Shown: positions 8,498 through 16,951, numbered from the stretch's first letter. The stretch is DNA of 64,000 nucleotides from Candidatus Villigracilis affinis (GCA_016718275.1 JADKEA010000021.1:1-64000); one strand, 5' to 3'. Notes: a model not told the origin generated them from the letters alone. Program-made: numbers and translations.

Positions 8498-9721
8498 TTA
8501 AAGGATGGGCAGTTTCACGTCGACGCATGAGCCGTTGCCGTTGCCAGTTAATGTCAATGTGCCGCCGAGTCCTTCAACGCGTTCGCGCATTCCGCGCAGA
8601 CCGTAATGACCGGGTTGCTTTTCTGCATCATGCGGCAAACCGAGTCCATCATCCTTGATGGAGAGTTTTGCAGAATTGGATTCTATTTCAAGTTGAAGCT
8701 CCGCAGTGCGCGCGGAGGAATGTCGCTCGATGTTCGCCAGCGCCTCTTGTGCGACCCGCCAAAGGGTCTCTGCCTGCGTGGGAGAAAGTTGATTCGCACC
8801 TTCCGCGACATAACACGTAATTTCAAGATGCGCACGTTGACCCGTATCCACACTCAAGGTTTGCAGCGCCTCACTCAAACGACGTTCGCCCAAGCCGGGG
8901 GCGCGCAACCCCGCGAGGGAACGGCGCAAATCGTCCATGCTGGCGCGCGTCAGGGTCTTGAGTTCATCCACTTGCGCGGAGGCACGCTCGGGGTCCACTT
9001 TATAGAGGCGTTGTATCGCCTCCAATTGAACGGAAAGGGCAACCAGTGCATGACCAAGGCTATCGTGCAGGTCTCGGGCGAGCCGCTCGCGTTCCTGGAG
9101 AGTCGCCAGTTCGGTGTCGCGTTGATGGGCGAGTTCCAATTCCTTTTGAGCGGCTTCCAATTTGGCGATGAGTTTGGCGCGCTCTCCGCTGGTACGAATG
9201 ATGCCAGAAATGAAGAGAAAGATCGTCATGCCGCCAAGCCATTGGAACGTAAATCCAATCACGGCGCCAAGCGGAATCTGCCTGAGGTTCCAATCCGAAG
9301 TGATCAAGGCAATCAGAATCGTGACAATGGCTGTTCCTGGCATGACTGCCCGAAGCGGCAATAATCCAAACATTTGTCCAAAGTAGGTGAAACCCAGCCA
9401 CCATGTAAATGGATCAAGCCAACATGACAGCCCCCACATACAAACTCCGCCCACAAAATACAAGGCAAGATTTCGGCGTGAAATGGGCCAGCCGCCACGC
9501 GTGATACAGAAAAAATATAGCAGCCCTTGCGCAATGGACAACCCTGCCACCATCCACTCGCGCCAGGTTAGTTCATTTGCATTTGCAATGAGAACCGCGA
9601 TGGCAGCAAGGCTGAATATTAATAAGGATGCTACATCCCAAAATCTGCCATAGAGTTCAAAGTATTGGGCAGGTATTGGGAGTTCGCTATCAGCCAGGTG
9701 AGATGAGCGAGGTTCCGTCAT
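8498..9721 (-). CDS. Membrane sensor histidine kinase (HisKA_3)
   Basis: 407 residues from ATG 9721 (MTEPRSSHLAD); the longer frame upstream of it runs through repeat sequence and is not native. The N-terminal 180 residues carry about five to six membrane segments with no large extracellular sensor. The phosphoacceptor His lies in ERLARDLHDSLGHALVAL, a HisKA_3 dimerisation box. HATPase_c: N-box in WRVAQEALANIERHS, G-boxes in DDGLGLP and GHYGLRGMRERV. This architecture matches kinases (DesK/LiaS-like) that sense membrane or envelope stress together with an ABC exporter, which is what lies upstream. Confidence 0.92.
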   Translation of the reverse strand: MTEPRSSHLADSELPIPAQYFELYGRFWDVASLLIFSLAAIAVLIANANELTWREWMVAGLSIAQGLLYFFCITRGGWPISRRNLALYFVGGVCMWGLSCWLDPFTWWLGFTYFGQMFGLLPLRAVMPGTAIVTILIALITSDWNLRQIPLGAVIGFTFQWLGGMTIFLFISGIIRTSGERAKLIAKLEAAQKELELAHQRDTELATLQERERLARDLHDSLGHALVALSVQLEAIQRLYKVDPERASAQVDELKTLTRASMDDLRRSLAGLRAPGLGERRLSEALQTLSVDTGQRAHLEITCYVAEGANQLSPTQAETLWRVAQEALANIERHSSARTAELQLEIESNSAKLSIKDDGLGLPHDAEKQPGHYGLRGMRERVEGLGGTLTLTGNGNGSCVDVKLPIL

Positions 9722-9723
9722 GT

Positions 9724-9758
9724 GGAAAGTGTACTCTGGAAGAAGGAAAGTGGAAAGT
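9724..9758. repeat. Degenerate heptamer repeat (5 units)
   Basis: Units GGAAAGT, GTACTCT, GGAAGAA, GGAAAGT, GGAAAGT follow one another without gaps immediately upstream of the kinase start codon. Confidence 0.6.
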
Positions 9759-9763
9759 GAGCG

Positions 9764-9868
9764 TGTCACCCTGAGCGATAGCGAAGGGTCTCTAATTTCA
9801 TCACAAGAGATTCTCACCTGCACTGCATCCGCAGCGCGGTGCAAGTGTCGCTTCGCTCAGAATTACAT
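9764..9868. repeat. Dispersed palindromic repeat (CCCTGAGCG type)
   Basis: The left end GTCACCCTGAGCG and the right end, ending CGCTTCGCTCAGAATTAC, are imperfect inverted copies about 100 bases apart. It looks like a MITE-like element. It fills the gap between the exporter permease and the kinase gene. Confidence 0.6.
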
Positions 9869-9876
9869 ACATGTTA

Positions 9877-10530
9877 CTACGCCTTCGGTTCCCAGCGGAA
9901 CAACTTTGCGGCGATAAAGGTCGCGCCGATGCCATAGGCGGCGAGCAGGAACAGATGCGTCAGCCATTTGGGATCGAGCGTGGCTTCCAACATGGCAGAA
10001 CGGACGAGTTGAACCACCGGGTAAGCCGGCAGGTAAGGCACTACGTTCCTCAACCATTCCGGCAACATATCCAACGGGAAGACCATGTCGCTAATGAACA
10101 TCAATAAGAAGTAGATCGTCATGCCGACGGCGGTGGCGGTCCCGGCTTTTGCCGCCATACCGCTGATAATGCCGCCCAGCGCCATGAAAGCCAGCAATCC
10201 AGCGAGGATCATGGGATACGACAGGAGCAGGCTGGTCCCGGTGACGGGCACATCGTAGAGCACCACACCCGCCAGAATAATGAGCGTACTTTGCAGAACA
10301 CCAATGATGACGTTGACCAGCAGGTACGAACCGATCAACTGTCCGGCAGGCAAAGGTGTCGCCTGCAATCTGCGCAGGACGCTCTTTTCGCGCATCTCGA
10401 GCATCATGGTGGAACTGCTGACCAGCCCGAAACTGAGGGCGTTGAGTACAATGACGCCGGGCGTCATATAGTCCATGTATTGACTCATGACCGCGCCGTA
10501 GATGAACACCGGTATAGCGGGCATTGCTCA
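9877..10530 (-). CDS. ABC-2 type exporter permease, C-terminal part only
   Basis: About 215 residues covering the last five membrane segments of an ABC2_membrane permease: MTPGVIVLNALSFGLVSSS, then MREKSVLRRLQATPLP (cytoplasmic coupling region), and the closing helices to LFRWEPKA. A normal permease of this group has an extra N-terminal helix and extracellular domain of about 150 residues; these are missing. The frame begins exactly where the upstream ATPase loses homology (near 10530), so both genes appear truncated by one deletion rather than by a stop. Confidence 0.7.
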
Positions 10531-11272
10531 CATCTGGCAATGAGCGCACTTGATCCAATGGCAATTCCACAGTTGCCTTTAACATCGAATTCAGTTGGAG
10601 GTTGGCGATCAGCGCGGCGGGCGTGTCACAGGCTACGATCTGACCGCGGTCAATGATGGCGATGCGGCCGCAGAGTGCCTCGGCTTCCTCCATCGCGTGT
10701 GTGGTGAGAACAATGGTGCGCCCCTCATCGTGCAACTGGCGGACGATGTCCCAAACCGCGCGGCGGGCGTGCGGGTCAAGCGCGGACGTAGGTTCATCGA
10801 GCAGAACGATCTGCGGGTCGTTGGCAATCGCAACAGCCAGCGCGAGACGTTGTTGTTGTCCACCGGAGAGACGGCGGGCTAGTACATTGCGCTTCTCAAC
10901 AAGATCGAAGCGTGCCAGAAGATCGTTGATCTGCCCAGAGGTGAGGTAGACTTCATACAGTGCGGCGTAGACTTCCACCAGTTCGGCGACGGTCAAGTCG
11001 TCCATCAAGGCGGTCCTTTGCAGTTGGATTCCCATCTGGCGTTTGGTTGCAGTTGTATCCGTCTGCACGTTGATTCCACCAACGTGAACGCTGCCCTGTG
11101 TGGGTTTATGCAAACCTTCCACACAGGCAAGCAGGGTAGTCTTGCCTGCGCCGTTGGGACCCAGCAAGCCAAAGATTTCGCCCTTTTCTACCGTCAGGCT
11201 CACATCTTTAAGGGCCTGCATGGGACCATAGGCGGCTATTAAATTTCGTGCATCGATAATCGATTGAGACAT
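10528..11272 (-). CDS. ABC-2 exporter ATPase, 3' end deleted
   Basis: From ATG 11272 (MSQSIIDARNL): Walker A GPNGAGKTT near residue 40, signature LSGGQQQRLALA near 138, Walker B IVLLDEPTSALDP and H-loop TTHAMEEAE. This is the CcmA/DrrA-like ATPase family used in drug, lipid or antibiotic export. Homology holds to about residue 248 (DQVRSLPDVSNA); the frame then overlaps the permease in a different reading frame and continues to 10091 without meaning. Members normally run to about 300 residues, so about 50 residues are lost together with the start of the permease. Confidence 0.8.
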
Positions 11273-11396
11273 TTTTAAACTCCTTTGTCCTGCCTGTTTC
11301 GATGCTCCGGGAACAGCGCACGCCGTGATGATACGGCTCAGCCCCGTCGAAGAACGATTATGGATATGTCGAAAGTCATGGTGTGGAGTATGGCGA

Positions 11397-11437
11397 AATA
11401 AAAACGAGATTGGCGATGAGCCAGTCTCGTTTTTATT
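11397..11437. terminator. Perfect 13-bp stem hairpin, bidirectional terminator-like
   Basis: AATAAAAACGAGA at 11397-11409 pairs perfectly with 11425-11437, giving A and T tracts on both sides. No intact gene abuts it on either side now; it probably terminated a gene that has decayed. Confidence 0.7.
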
Positions 11438-11444
11438 TTGTCGC

Positions 11445-11531
11445 CGTGCCGTTTACTGTCAATTGATGCTTATAATGGTGCGTGCGGGTCAGCGAAGTGC
11501 CGCACTGGATGAATTGACTGGAACAGTATAA
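11445..11531 (+). pseudogene. Remnant of a SARP/BTAD-type regulator
   Basis: The plus strand encodes QLMLIMVRAGQRSAALDEL, close to the helical repeat found in bacterial transcriptional activator domains (BTAD) of SARP/AfsR-like proteins. The fragment is under 30 residues and stops at 11531. The rest of 11273-11756 contains only the hairpin at 11397 and no other recognised feature. Confidence 0.35.
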
Positions 11532-11756
11532 AGCAGGCAGGGTCCAGGATTGGGTAAGCTGTCGATAGATAGCAAAAAGCGGATTGATTGTTTATGGGAA
11601 TGTTTTAAACGAAAACACCCCTATGTGGGGATGTTCATTCGTTTTTGACTTTATGTTCTCTATTTGGTGGGTATATTCCAGGCGGGGCGAAACTTATAGC
11701 TATATACATGATATATGCCGCGCTGGGTTGATTATGGTCACGCTGTGATGTCAAAG

Positions 11757-11783
11757 TGTAAATAAAAAGCACCGTAATTTACA
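11757..11783. promoter_or_regulatory. Candidate operator for the Fic gene
   Basis: Inverted repeat TGTAAAT - 13 bases - ATTTACA. The right arm contains the -35 hexamer of the promoter at 11778-11806, so a bound protein would block transcription. The Fic protein itself carries a C-terminal winged helix and is the obvious candidate ligand (inference). Confidence 0.45.
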
Positions 11784-11806
11784 TTTTTCGACTTAAGTGT
11801 TATTAT
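11778..11806 (+). promoter_or_regulatory. Sigma-70-like promoter of the Fic gene
   Basis: TTTACA at 11778-11783, 17-base spacer, TATTAT at 11801-11806. The -10 box overlaps the upstream in-frame ATG at 11805, so that ATG cannot be in the transcript; translation should begin at ATG 11844. Confidence 0.6.
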
Positions 11807-11843
11807 GAACGCGGTTGTTTACGATATCCTTGGATATAGCACA

Positions 11844-13001
11844 ATGAATCCTAATGATTTTCGTTCCCCCGAAGCTGGACAGGTTATCCTGACTCAAAAT
11901 GGTTACCATGCTTTTATTCCGGCGCCTCTGCCGCCCAACTTGATCTGGTCTTTGCCATTGATTTCCGCATTGTCTGAAGCAGAACGTGACTTGAGCCGTC
12001 TGGCTGCGCTGACGGGTGCGTTTCCCTTTCCACGCTTACTGATTCAACCATTTATGCGTCGCGAAGCGGTGCTTTCTTCACGCATCGAGGGCACACGCGC
12101 CACACTGGCGGAACTCTATACTTATGAATCTACCCAGTTATCCTTTCTTGAGCCGGAGGAGGATGTGCGCGAAGTACATAATTACGTCACGGCCCTGGAC
12201 TATGGATTGGAACGATTGAAGGCTTTACCAATTAGCCTTCGCTTAATCCGTGAAATTCACGAAAAATTGATGCATGGCGCGCGTGGCGGAAACCTGACCC
12301 CAGGTGAATTTCGACGTACCCAAAATTGGATTGGGCCAGCCGGTAGTACGATTATGACTGCCACCTTTGTTCCCCCGCCAGTGGATGAGATGAATCAGGC
12401 ATTGGGTGATTTGGAGAAGTTCATACATACAGGCACTGACGTACCGGTCTTGGCGCGGGCGGCGATGATTCATTACCAGTTCGAAGCCCTTCACCCATTT
12501 CTGGATGGCAATGGCCGGGTGGGGCGCCTGCTTATGGCTCTGCTTTTTACTGAATGGAATATCTTGCCTCAACCATTACTTAACCTGAGCGTTTACTTCG
12601 AACGTTATCGCCAGGAATACTACGACAATCTTCTGGCTGTATCCCAACGCGGTGGCTGGGAGGCTTGGCTGCGCTTTTTTCTGCGTGGAGTCAGTTTACA
12701 GGCACAGGATAGCTTGTTGCGCATGCAACGGCTGGAAGCAATACGTACAAAATATGAGCCGCTGGTGAAATCAGATCGTAACTCGGAGCGTATGGGAGCG
12801 GTGTTGGATTTCCTATTTGCCAGGCCCATCCTTTCCGCTAAACAACTGGCAGAAAACGTAGGCATGCCGTTCAAAACCGCCAGACAATATATTGAAAAAC
12901 TTGCCAGTGCCGGCATTTTGCGCGAAGTCACTGGGAATGCCCGTAACCAAATCTATCGTGCCGATGATATCTTTGGCGCGATGGATAATGTTCAGGAATA
13001 A
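11844..13001 (+). CDS. Fic family protein with N-terminal inhibitory helix and C-terminal winged helix
   Basis: 385 residues from ATG 11844 (MNPNDFRSPEAGQ), chosen because the promoter -10 box overlaps the other ATG at 11805. The catalytic motif HPFLDGNGRVGR (near residue 222) is complete, with the His base and the DGNGR anion-binding loop. An inhibitory-type motif SSRIEGT (S-x3-E-G) lies near residue 73, as in class II Fic proteins, so the enzyme is expected to auto-inhibit. The C-terminus ends in a wHTH (AKQLAENVGMPFKTARQYIEKL). Fic proteins of this build transfer AMP to protein targets and often control their own gene. No antitoxin gene is adjacent; debris of other genes flanks it. Confidence 0.88.
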   Translation: MNPNDFRSPEAGQVILTQNGYHAFIPAPLPPNLIWSLPLISALSEAERDLSRLAALTGAFPFPRLLIQPFMRREAVLSSRIEGTRATLAELYTYESTQLSFLEPEEDVREVHNYVTALDYGLERLKALPISLRLIREIHEKLMHGARGGNLTPGEFRRTQNWIGPAGSTIMTATFVPPPVDEMNQALGDLEKFIHTGTDVPVLARAAMIHYQFEALHPFLDGNGRVGRLLMALLFTEWNILPQPLLNLSVYFERYRQEYYDNLLAVSQRGGWEAWLRFFLRGVSLQAQDSLLRMQRLEAIRTKYEPLVKSDRNSERMGAVLDFLFARPILSAKQLAENVGMPFKTARQYIEKLASAGILREVTGNARNQIYRADDIFGAMDNVQE

Positions 13002-13021
13002 CCAGTTGACAATATTTACTT

Positions 13022-13051
13022 AAAAACACCCGGCATTTGCTGGGTGTTTTT
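13022..13051 (+). terminator. Intrinsic terminator of the Fic gene
   Basis: AAAAACACCCGGC pairs with GCTGGGTGTTTTT across a four-base loop, followed by T-rich sequence, 20 bases after the Fic stop. Confidence 0.85.
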
Positions 13052-13080
13052 CGTTGTCTTATTTAAGCAGTTCTTGCCGC

Positions 13081-13330
13081 CTACGTGACGTCTACGTGCC
13101 ACCTACGAAATTTATATCCGTATACCAGAATGTACCCCGCCGGATAGATCCGATTGCGGTTGTGAGGCGGAAAATTGACAATCTTAACTTTCACCAGCAT
13201 GATCCAGCGCAAAAGACCTGTCTTGCCTGAACCAGGTTCACCAAGAATCAAAGTAGTTGCATGGGGCGGAGTCGGGACTGACTTTAGTGGCGATGCCCCG
13301 TCCGAGTCTTGGGATAAGGATGGGGATGGC
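13081..13330 (-). pseudogene. P-loop NTPase (STAND/NACHT-like) fragment
   Basis: The minus strand reads ATTLILGEPGSGKTGLLR, a clear Walker A of the NACHT/STAND type, followed by about 40 residues without further recognisable motifs and a stop at 13081. No Walker B or sensor motifs follow, so it is not functional as it stands. The plus-strand frame over the same bases is a shadow. Confidence 0.5.
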
Positions 13331-13336
13331 ATCATG

Positions 13337-13785
13337 TCATATACAGAGTGCACCATGTATACATTCGAGACGCTGGAGGAGTGCGATGCGATGTTTGGCA
13401 TGGGCGACAATGATAATCAATTCCCCGCACAGGAACCATAACCCCATGGCCTTTCGTTTATTTTGATTTTTCACCCTGCCCTGGACAGGCTGCAGATTTG
13501 CTTTGATCCATTCCCGCAGCCTGCCCGCCTGTTTTGATTCTCCAAGGCGCCTGTAAATGCGCATGCTGTTGGCGGTGAATTTAATGGCATTGACCTCGTC
13601 CCTGCGGGCCAGGCAGACTCTTCCTTTGGAAAAATAGACATCGGCAAGGATCATTTCATTTTGGATCTCACCGGCGGAGTCCAGTGCAGCGTCCAGGACC
13701 TGTTCTGCCTTTTGCAAGTCCAGGGTTTCGAGATGGACCTGTCCAAGAAAATTGAGCGCGACACTCCTTCTTCTTTCTTTTCTCC
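13337..13785 (-). pseudogene. TPR-protein fragment
   Basis: The frame EWRKERRRSVALNFLGQ, then AEQVLDAALDSAGE, GRVCLARRDEVNAI and SMRIYRRLGESKQAGRL is typical of the tetratricopeptide tail of STAND/LuxR-type ATPases. The N-terminus is cut by a TAG upstream of about 13785. It lies before the P-loop fragment on the same strand, the reverse of the order in an intact STAND protein, so at least two different genes or a rearrangement are involved. Confidence 0.5.
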
Positions 13786-13836
13786 ACTCTTTAGTGATGT
13801 GCTACCTACCGGGTGAGTAGCCGAATTTCCGCTTAA

Positions 13837-13884
13837 ATTAACGCAAAGACGCCAGAGACTAGTCTCTGGCGTCTTTGCGTTAAT
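13837..13884. repeat. 48-bp perfect palindrome
   Basis: Two 24-base arms are exact inverted copies with no spacer (centre between 13860 and 13861; central ACTAGT, arms containing CGCAAAGACGCC). It ends 29 bases after the stop of the following minus-strand kinase gene and could form a very stable cruciform or a hairpin terminator for it. Confidence 0.9.
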
Positions 13885-13912
13885 AAATCCTTTTTGTCTG
13901 TGGCAATTGATT

Positions 13913-14614
13913 TTAGAAGAACAAACTGCCGATCAACGCCGAAGCGAGAGTCATGGTCACGTTGTCAATATCCTTGTAATGCAATGACTCAACTGCTGCA
14001 CCCGCGAGTGCAATGAGCGTGATCGGTAAAACATAATGGGTGAACGGGGATGCGAAAACTCCAGCCGCCACATAAATGTAGATCATGATGCCTGCCATCA
14101 ACAGGCCTCCCACGAAAACGCTGACCATGCCCGCAATGGATTTTTCCTTGCTCCATGGCAGTTTGGGCGAAGGGATGCGCCGCCCAACGATATCTGCAAT
14201 GCCATCGCCGCCGCACATCATCATCAACGCGATAATGCCGATGGGGTTCTCGCGCCAGTAGATCAACGTCAGAGCGACGAACATAATGCCGTAATAAAGC
14301 GGGCCGCGTAAAATTTCCTTCGGGTCACCTGTGCGTGACATGGCCTGCACAGATGCTTCATCTTTCAATACCCCTAGCCCGATCAACGCAAATTGCGCCG
14401 TCACGGCGAAAGGTACCAACGCCGCAAGCCAGCGGGCCTCGGGTGCGTCATTGAAAAGGAACCAACACAACACGAAGAGGGGACCCGTGCCAATGTGGAT
14501 GACCTTGCGGCTGAGTTTTCCATCCATCCAGCCCCGATGGGCGATGAAATCCATGGAACGTAAAAACAAAAGCGAGGCGGCAAAGGTAATGATGAGGGCG
14601 ATATAGTTATTCAC
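13913..14614 (-). CDS. CTP-dependent phytol/dolichol-type kinase (membrane)
   Basis: 233 residues with about seven hydrophobic segments. LSRKVIHIGTGPLFVLCW near residue 34, MCGGDGIADIVGRR near 133 and the C-terminal AGAAVESLHYKDIDNVTMTLA match the SEC59/DGK1/VTE5 family of CTP-using polyprenol or phytol kinases. In bacteria such proteins phosphorylate isoprenoid alcohols at the membrane. Which alcohol is used here is unknown. The gene is divergent from trmD with a gap of about 105 bases. Confidence 0.75.
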   Translation of the reverse strand: MNNYIALIITFAASLLFLRSMDFIAHRGWMDGKLSRKVIHIGTGPLFVLCWFLFNDAPEARWLAALVPFAVTAQFALIGLGVLKDEASVQAMSRTGDPKEILRGPLYYGIMFVALTLIYWRENPIGIIALMMMCGGDGIADIVGRRIPSPKLPWSKEKSIAGMVSVFVGGLLMAGIMIYIYVAAGVFASPFTHYVLPITLIALAGAAVESLHYKDIDNVTMTLASALIGSLFF

Positions 14615-14704
14615 TTAAAACTCCTGGCGTTTGGTGGTGTGGTCGATTGGTTCGATAGTCTAAAACCCGTATTTGGGTAAAAAGATGTCCTGTCTAATTT
14701 TCTA

Positions 14705-14713
14705 TGCTAAAAT
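14705..14713 (+). promoter_or_regulatory. Extended -10 element just upstream of trmD
   Basis: TGCTAAAAT forms an extended -10 (TGn plus TAAAAT) that ends seven bases before the trmD ATG at 14720. Transcription would start at or next to the A of the ATG, giving a leaderless mRNA; no Shine-Dalgarno sequence is present. Confidence 0.4.
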
Positions 14714-14719
14714 CCGTTC

Positions 14720-15527
14720 ATGCAATTTGAGGTTTTCACCCTTTTGCCCGAAGTATTTCCCTCGTATCTTGACACCAGTATTATCAAACGCGCCCGCGAA
14801 CGGGGATTGATCCATGTGCGTGTGCATAACATCCGCGATTATACCCATGACAAGCATCACATGACCGACGACACCCCCTACGGCGGCGGCGGCGGAATGG
14901 TGATGAAACCCGACCCCGTTTTCGAGGCGGTTGAAACTGTCATTGGATTGAACACGCCTTTCAACAACAGCCTCGAAGAACCCTTGATTCCGTTCGGGAC
15001 TGAAGCGATACCCGACTCCGCCGAATCCTGATTCAAACATCCCGATCATTTTACTCACCCCGCAGGGACGTGTGTTCAATCAGGCCATCGCGCAGGAACT
15101 TTCCGCACACCCGCGCATTGCCCTGATCTGTGGCCGCTACGAAGGCATCGACGAACGCATCCGCGAACATCTTGTCACCGATGAAATTTCCATCGGCGAT
15201 TTTGTGCTCACAGGCGGGGAACTTCCCGCGCTCATTCTCATTGACGCCATTGCGCGATTACTCCCCGATGTGCTGGGTGACCCTACTGGCGCGCAGGATG
15301 ACTCGCATGCCATGGGCCTGCTCGAATATCCACACTACACCCGTCCGCCCGAGTTTCGCGGCTGGAAGGCTCCCGACATTCTGCTTTCCGGTGACCACGC
15401 AAAAATAGACAAATGGCGGCGGCAACAAGCCTTGGAGCGGACCTTCAAGAAAAGGCCGGACATGCTTGAAAAGGCCGAATTAACGAAAGAAGATCTAAAA
15501 TTTATCGAAAAGTTAAAAAGTTCATAA
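14720..15527 (+). CDS. trmD: tRNA (guanine-N1)-methyltransferase, frameshifted
   Basis: Makes m1G37 in tRNA using S-adenosylmethionine. The first segment (MQFEVFTLLPEVFPSYLDTS, with MTDDTPYGGGGGMVMKPDP) ends in a stop at 15031; the second frame continues the same protein from about 15020 with ILLTPQGR, ICGRYEGIDERI and the knot loop ISIGDFVLTGGELPAL. All trefoil-knot motifs are therefore present once the frames are joined near 15000-15030. Both parts are well conserved, so a sequence error is the likeliest cause: trmD is usually essential. The C-terminus (EKLKSS) merges into a heptamer repeat. Confidence 0.9.
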
Positions 15528-15560
15528 GGCAGGTTGGAAAGTTCGTAAGTTGGAATGTTG
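15512..15560. repeat. Heptamer repeat overlapping the trmD stop
   Basis: Seven units of the type GTTGGAA (GTTAAAA, AGTTCAT, AAGGCAG, GTTGGAA, AGTTCGT, AAGTTGG, AATGTTG). The first two lie inside the trmD coding sequence. Confidence 0.65.
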
Positions 15561-15585
15561 ATATATCGACTACTCACCCAAGTCC

Positions 15586-15634
15586 TTCAACTTTCAAGCC
15601 TGCAACCTTCAACCTGTAACTTTCACCCTGTACC
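15586..15634. repeat. Heptamer repeat, opposite orientation
   Basis: Seven gap-free units of the type CTTCAAC (TTCAACT, TTCAAGC, CTGCAAC, CTTCAAC, CTGTAAC, TTTCACC, CTGTACC). It is roughly the reverse complement of the array at 15512-15560, so the two face each other across 25 bases. Confidence 0.75.
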
Positions 15635-15652
15635 CATTGCATGGAGGAAACG

Positions 15653-16933
15653 ATGTCATCACGATTGAATTACGGCAAGACCTTTCTGCTCGGCTTTGGC
15701 TTTTTGGTTTTAAGTGTGGTCTGGGGAGTGTATAACGCCTTCGTCCCGATCTTTCTTTCGGAAAAATTCGGCCTCTCTCCCATCGTGGTGGGTTTTTTCA
15801 TGACATTGGATAATATTGCAGCTTTGTTTATTCAACCGCCCGTTGGCGCGTGGTCTGACCGATTACGCACCCCCATGGGCCGCCGTATTCCGTTTTTGCT
15901 GATCGGTGCGCCGATCACAGCCGTGGCCTTTGGGTTGATCCCATTGCCAGCCATATTGCCCTTATTCGTGGCTTGCACGAGTACATTGCTTTTAAGTGCG
16001 GCATTTTGGCGCACGCCCGTCATCGCGTTGATGCCCGATATTACACCTTCTGAATTCCGCTCGCAGGCGAATGGCATCATCAATTTTATGGGCGGCATTG
16101 GCACAATTGTTGCTTTGCAAACGGGCGGCCTTTTGTATAAGATGAGTCCCAATTTTCCGTTTTGGCTCGGTTCAGGCTTGGTTTTGCTTTCCGCTTTGAT
16201 CGTTTACCTCTTCATCGAAGAACCGAAGGAATATTCAACCACGGAAGCGCAACCCGGTATGTTTGCCAGTCTGCGCGAAGTGATCAATGATGAAGATAAA
16301 AGCGGACTTCGCATTCTTTTTGCCATCTTTTTCTGGTTCATCGGCTTTTCTGCTGTGGAAACCTTCTTCACGTTGTATGCCAAGAATCATCTCGGCTTGC
16401 ATGAAGGCGATGGCGCAACCTTGTTGTCGGTGCTGCCGTTGTTCTTCGTGCTGTTTGCCATCCCGTCTGGGTTTATCGCAGGCAAGATCGGACGCCGAAC
16501 CACGATCTCGATCGGTTTGATCACATTGACCATCATGCTCGTACTGCTTTACGTGACCCCCGCGAAGGCGCTTTTGACGGGCATTGCGCCTCTGCCCTTG
16601 GTTGGTATTCCGTTGGTGGAAGGTGGTCCGCGCATGCTTACGTTGGCGGGCGTCCTGCTGATCTTTGGCGGCGCGGCCTGGGCGTTGATCAATATCAATT
16701 CCCTGCCCATGATCGTGGATTTGACCAATGCGGCGCGCATCGGCACTTTCACGGGTTTGTATTACCTGTTCTCCACCTTCTCCGCGATCGTCGGCCCGAA
16801 CGTGAACGGCTGGGCCATTGAATTGACCGGTGGAAACTACAACATCATTATGTTGATCTCGCCGTTGTTTATGATGGTTGCACTGTGGCTGATGCTTGGC
16901 GTCAAACGCGGAGAAGCGTCACAAGCGAATTAG
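15653..16933 (+). CDS. MFS transporter, SLC45/sucrose-carrier-like
   Basis: 426 residues from ATG 15653; the Shine-Dalgarno GGAGG at 15643-15647 fits this start and not the in-frame ATG at 15641. Twelve hydrophobic segments; DRLRTPMGRRIPFLLIG in the loop after helix 2 is the signature of the SLC45/GPH sugar carriers, and AFWRTPVIALMPDI follows in helix 4. It is expected to import a disaccharide with protons. No glycosidase lies next to it, so the substrate is open. Confidence 0.85.
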   Translation: MSSRLNYGKTFLLGFGFLVLSVVWGVYNAFVPIFLSEKFGLSPIVVGFFMTLDNIAALFIQPPVGAWSDRLRTPMGRRIPFLLIGAPITAVAFGLIPLPAILPLFVACTSTLLLSAAFWRTPVIALMPDITPSEFRSQANGIINFMGGIGTIVALQTGGLLYKMSPNFPFWLGSGLVLLSALIVYLFIEEPKEYSTTEAQPGMFASLREVINDEDKSGLRILFAIFFWFIGFSAVETFFTLYAKNHLGLHEGDGATLLSVLPLFFVLFAIPSGFIAGKIGRRTTISIGLITLTIMLVLLYVTPAKALLTGIAPLPLVGIPLVEGGPRMLTLAGVLLIFGGAAWALININSLPMIVDLTNAARIGTFTGLYYLFSTFSAIVGPNVNGWAIELTGGNYNIIMLISPLFMMVALWLMLGVKRGEASQAN

Positions 16934-16951
16934 AAAAGTAGGAATAAAAAT

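Noticed and set aside
13175..13441. Plus-strand frame with a DKDGDG segment like an EF-hand
   Set aside because: Only one loop-like stretch with no helix pattern; the opposite strand carries a better supported Walker A motif.
15586..15634. Heptamer arrays as a CRISPR array
   Set aside because: Units are 7 bases with no spacers and no cas genes nearby.
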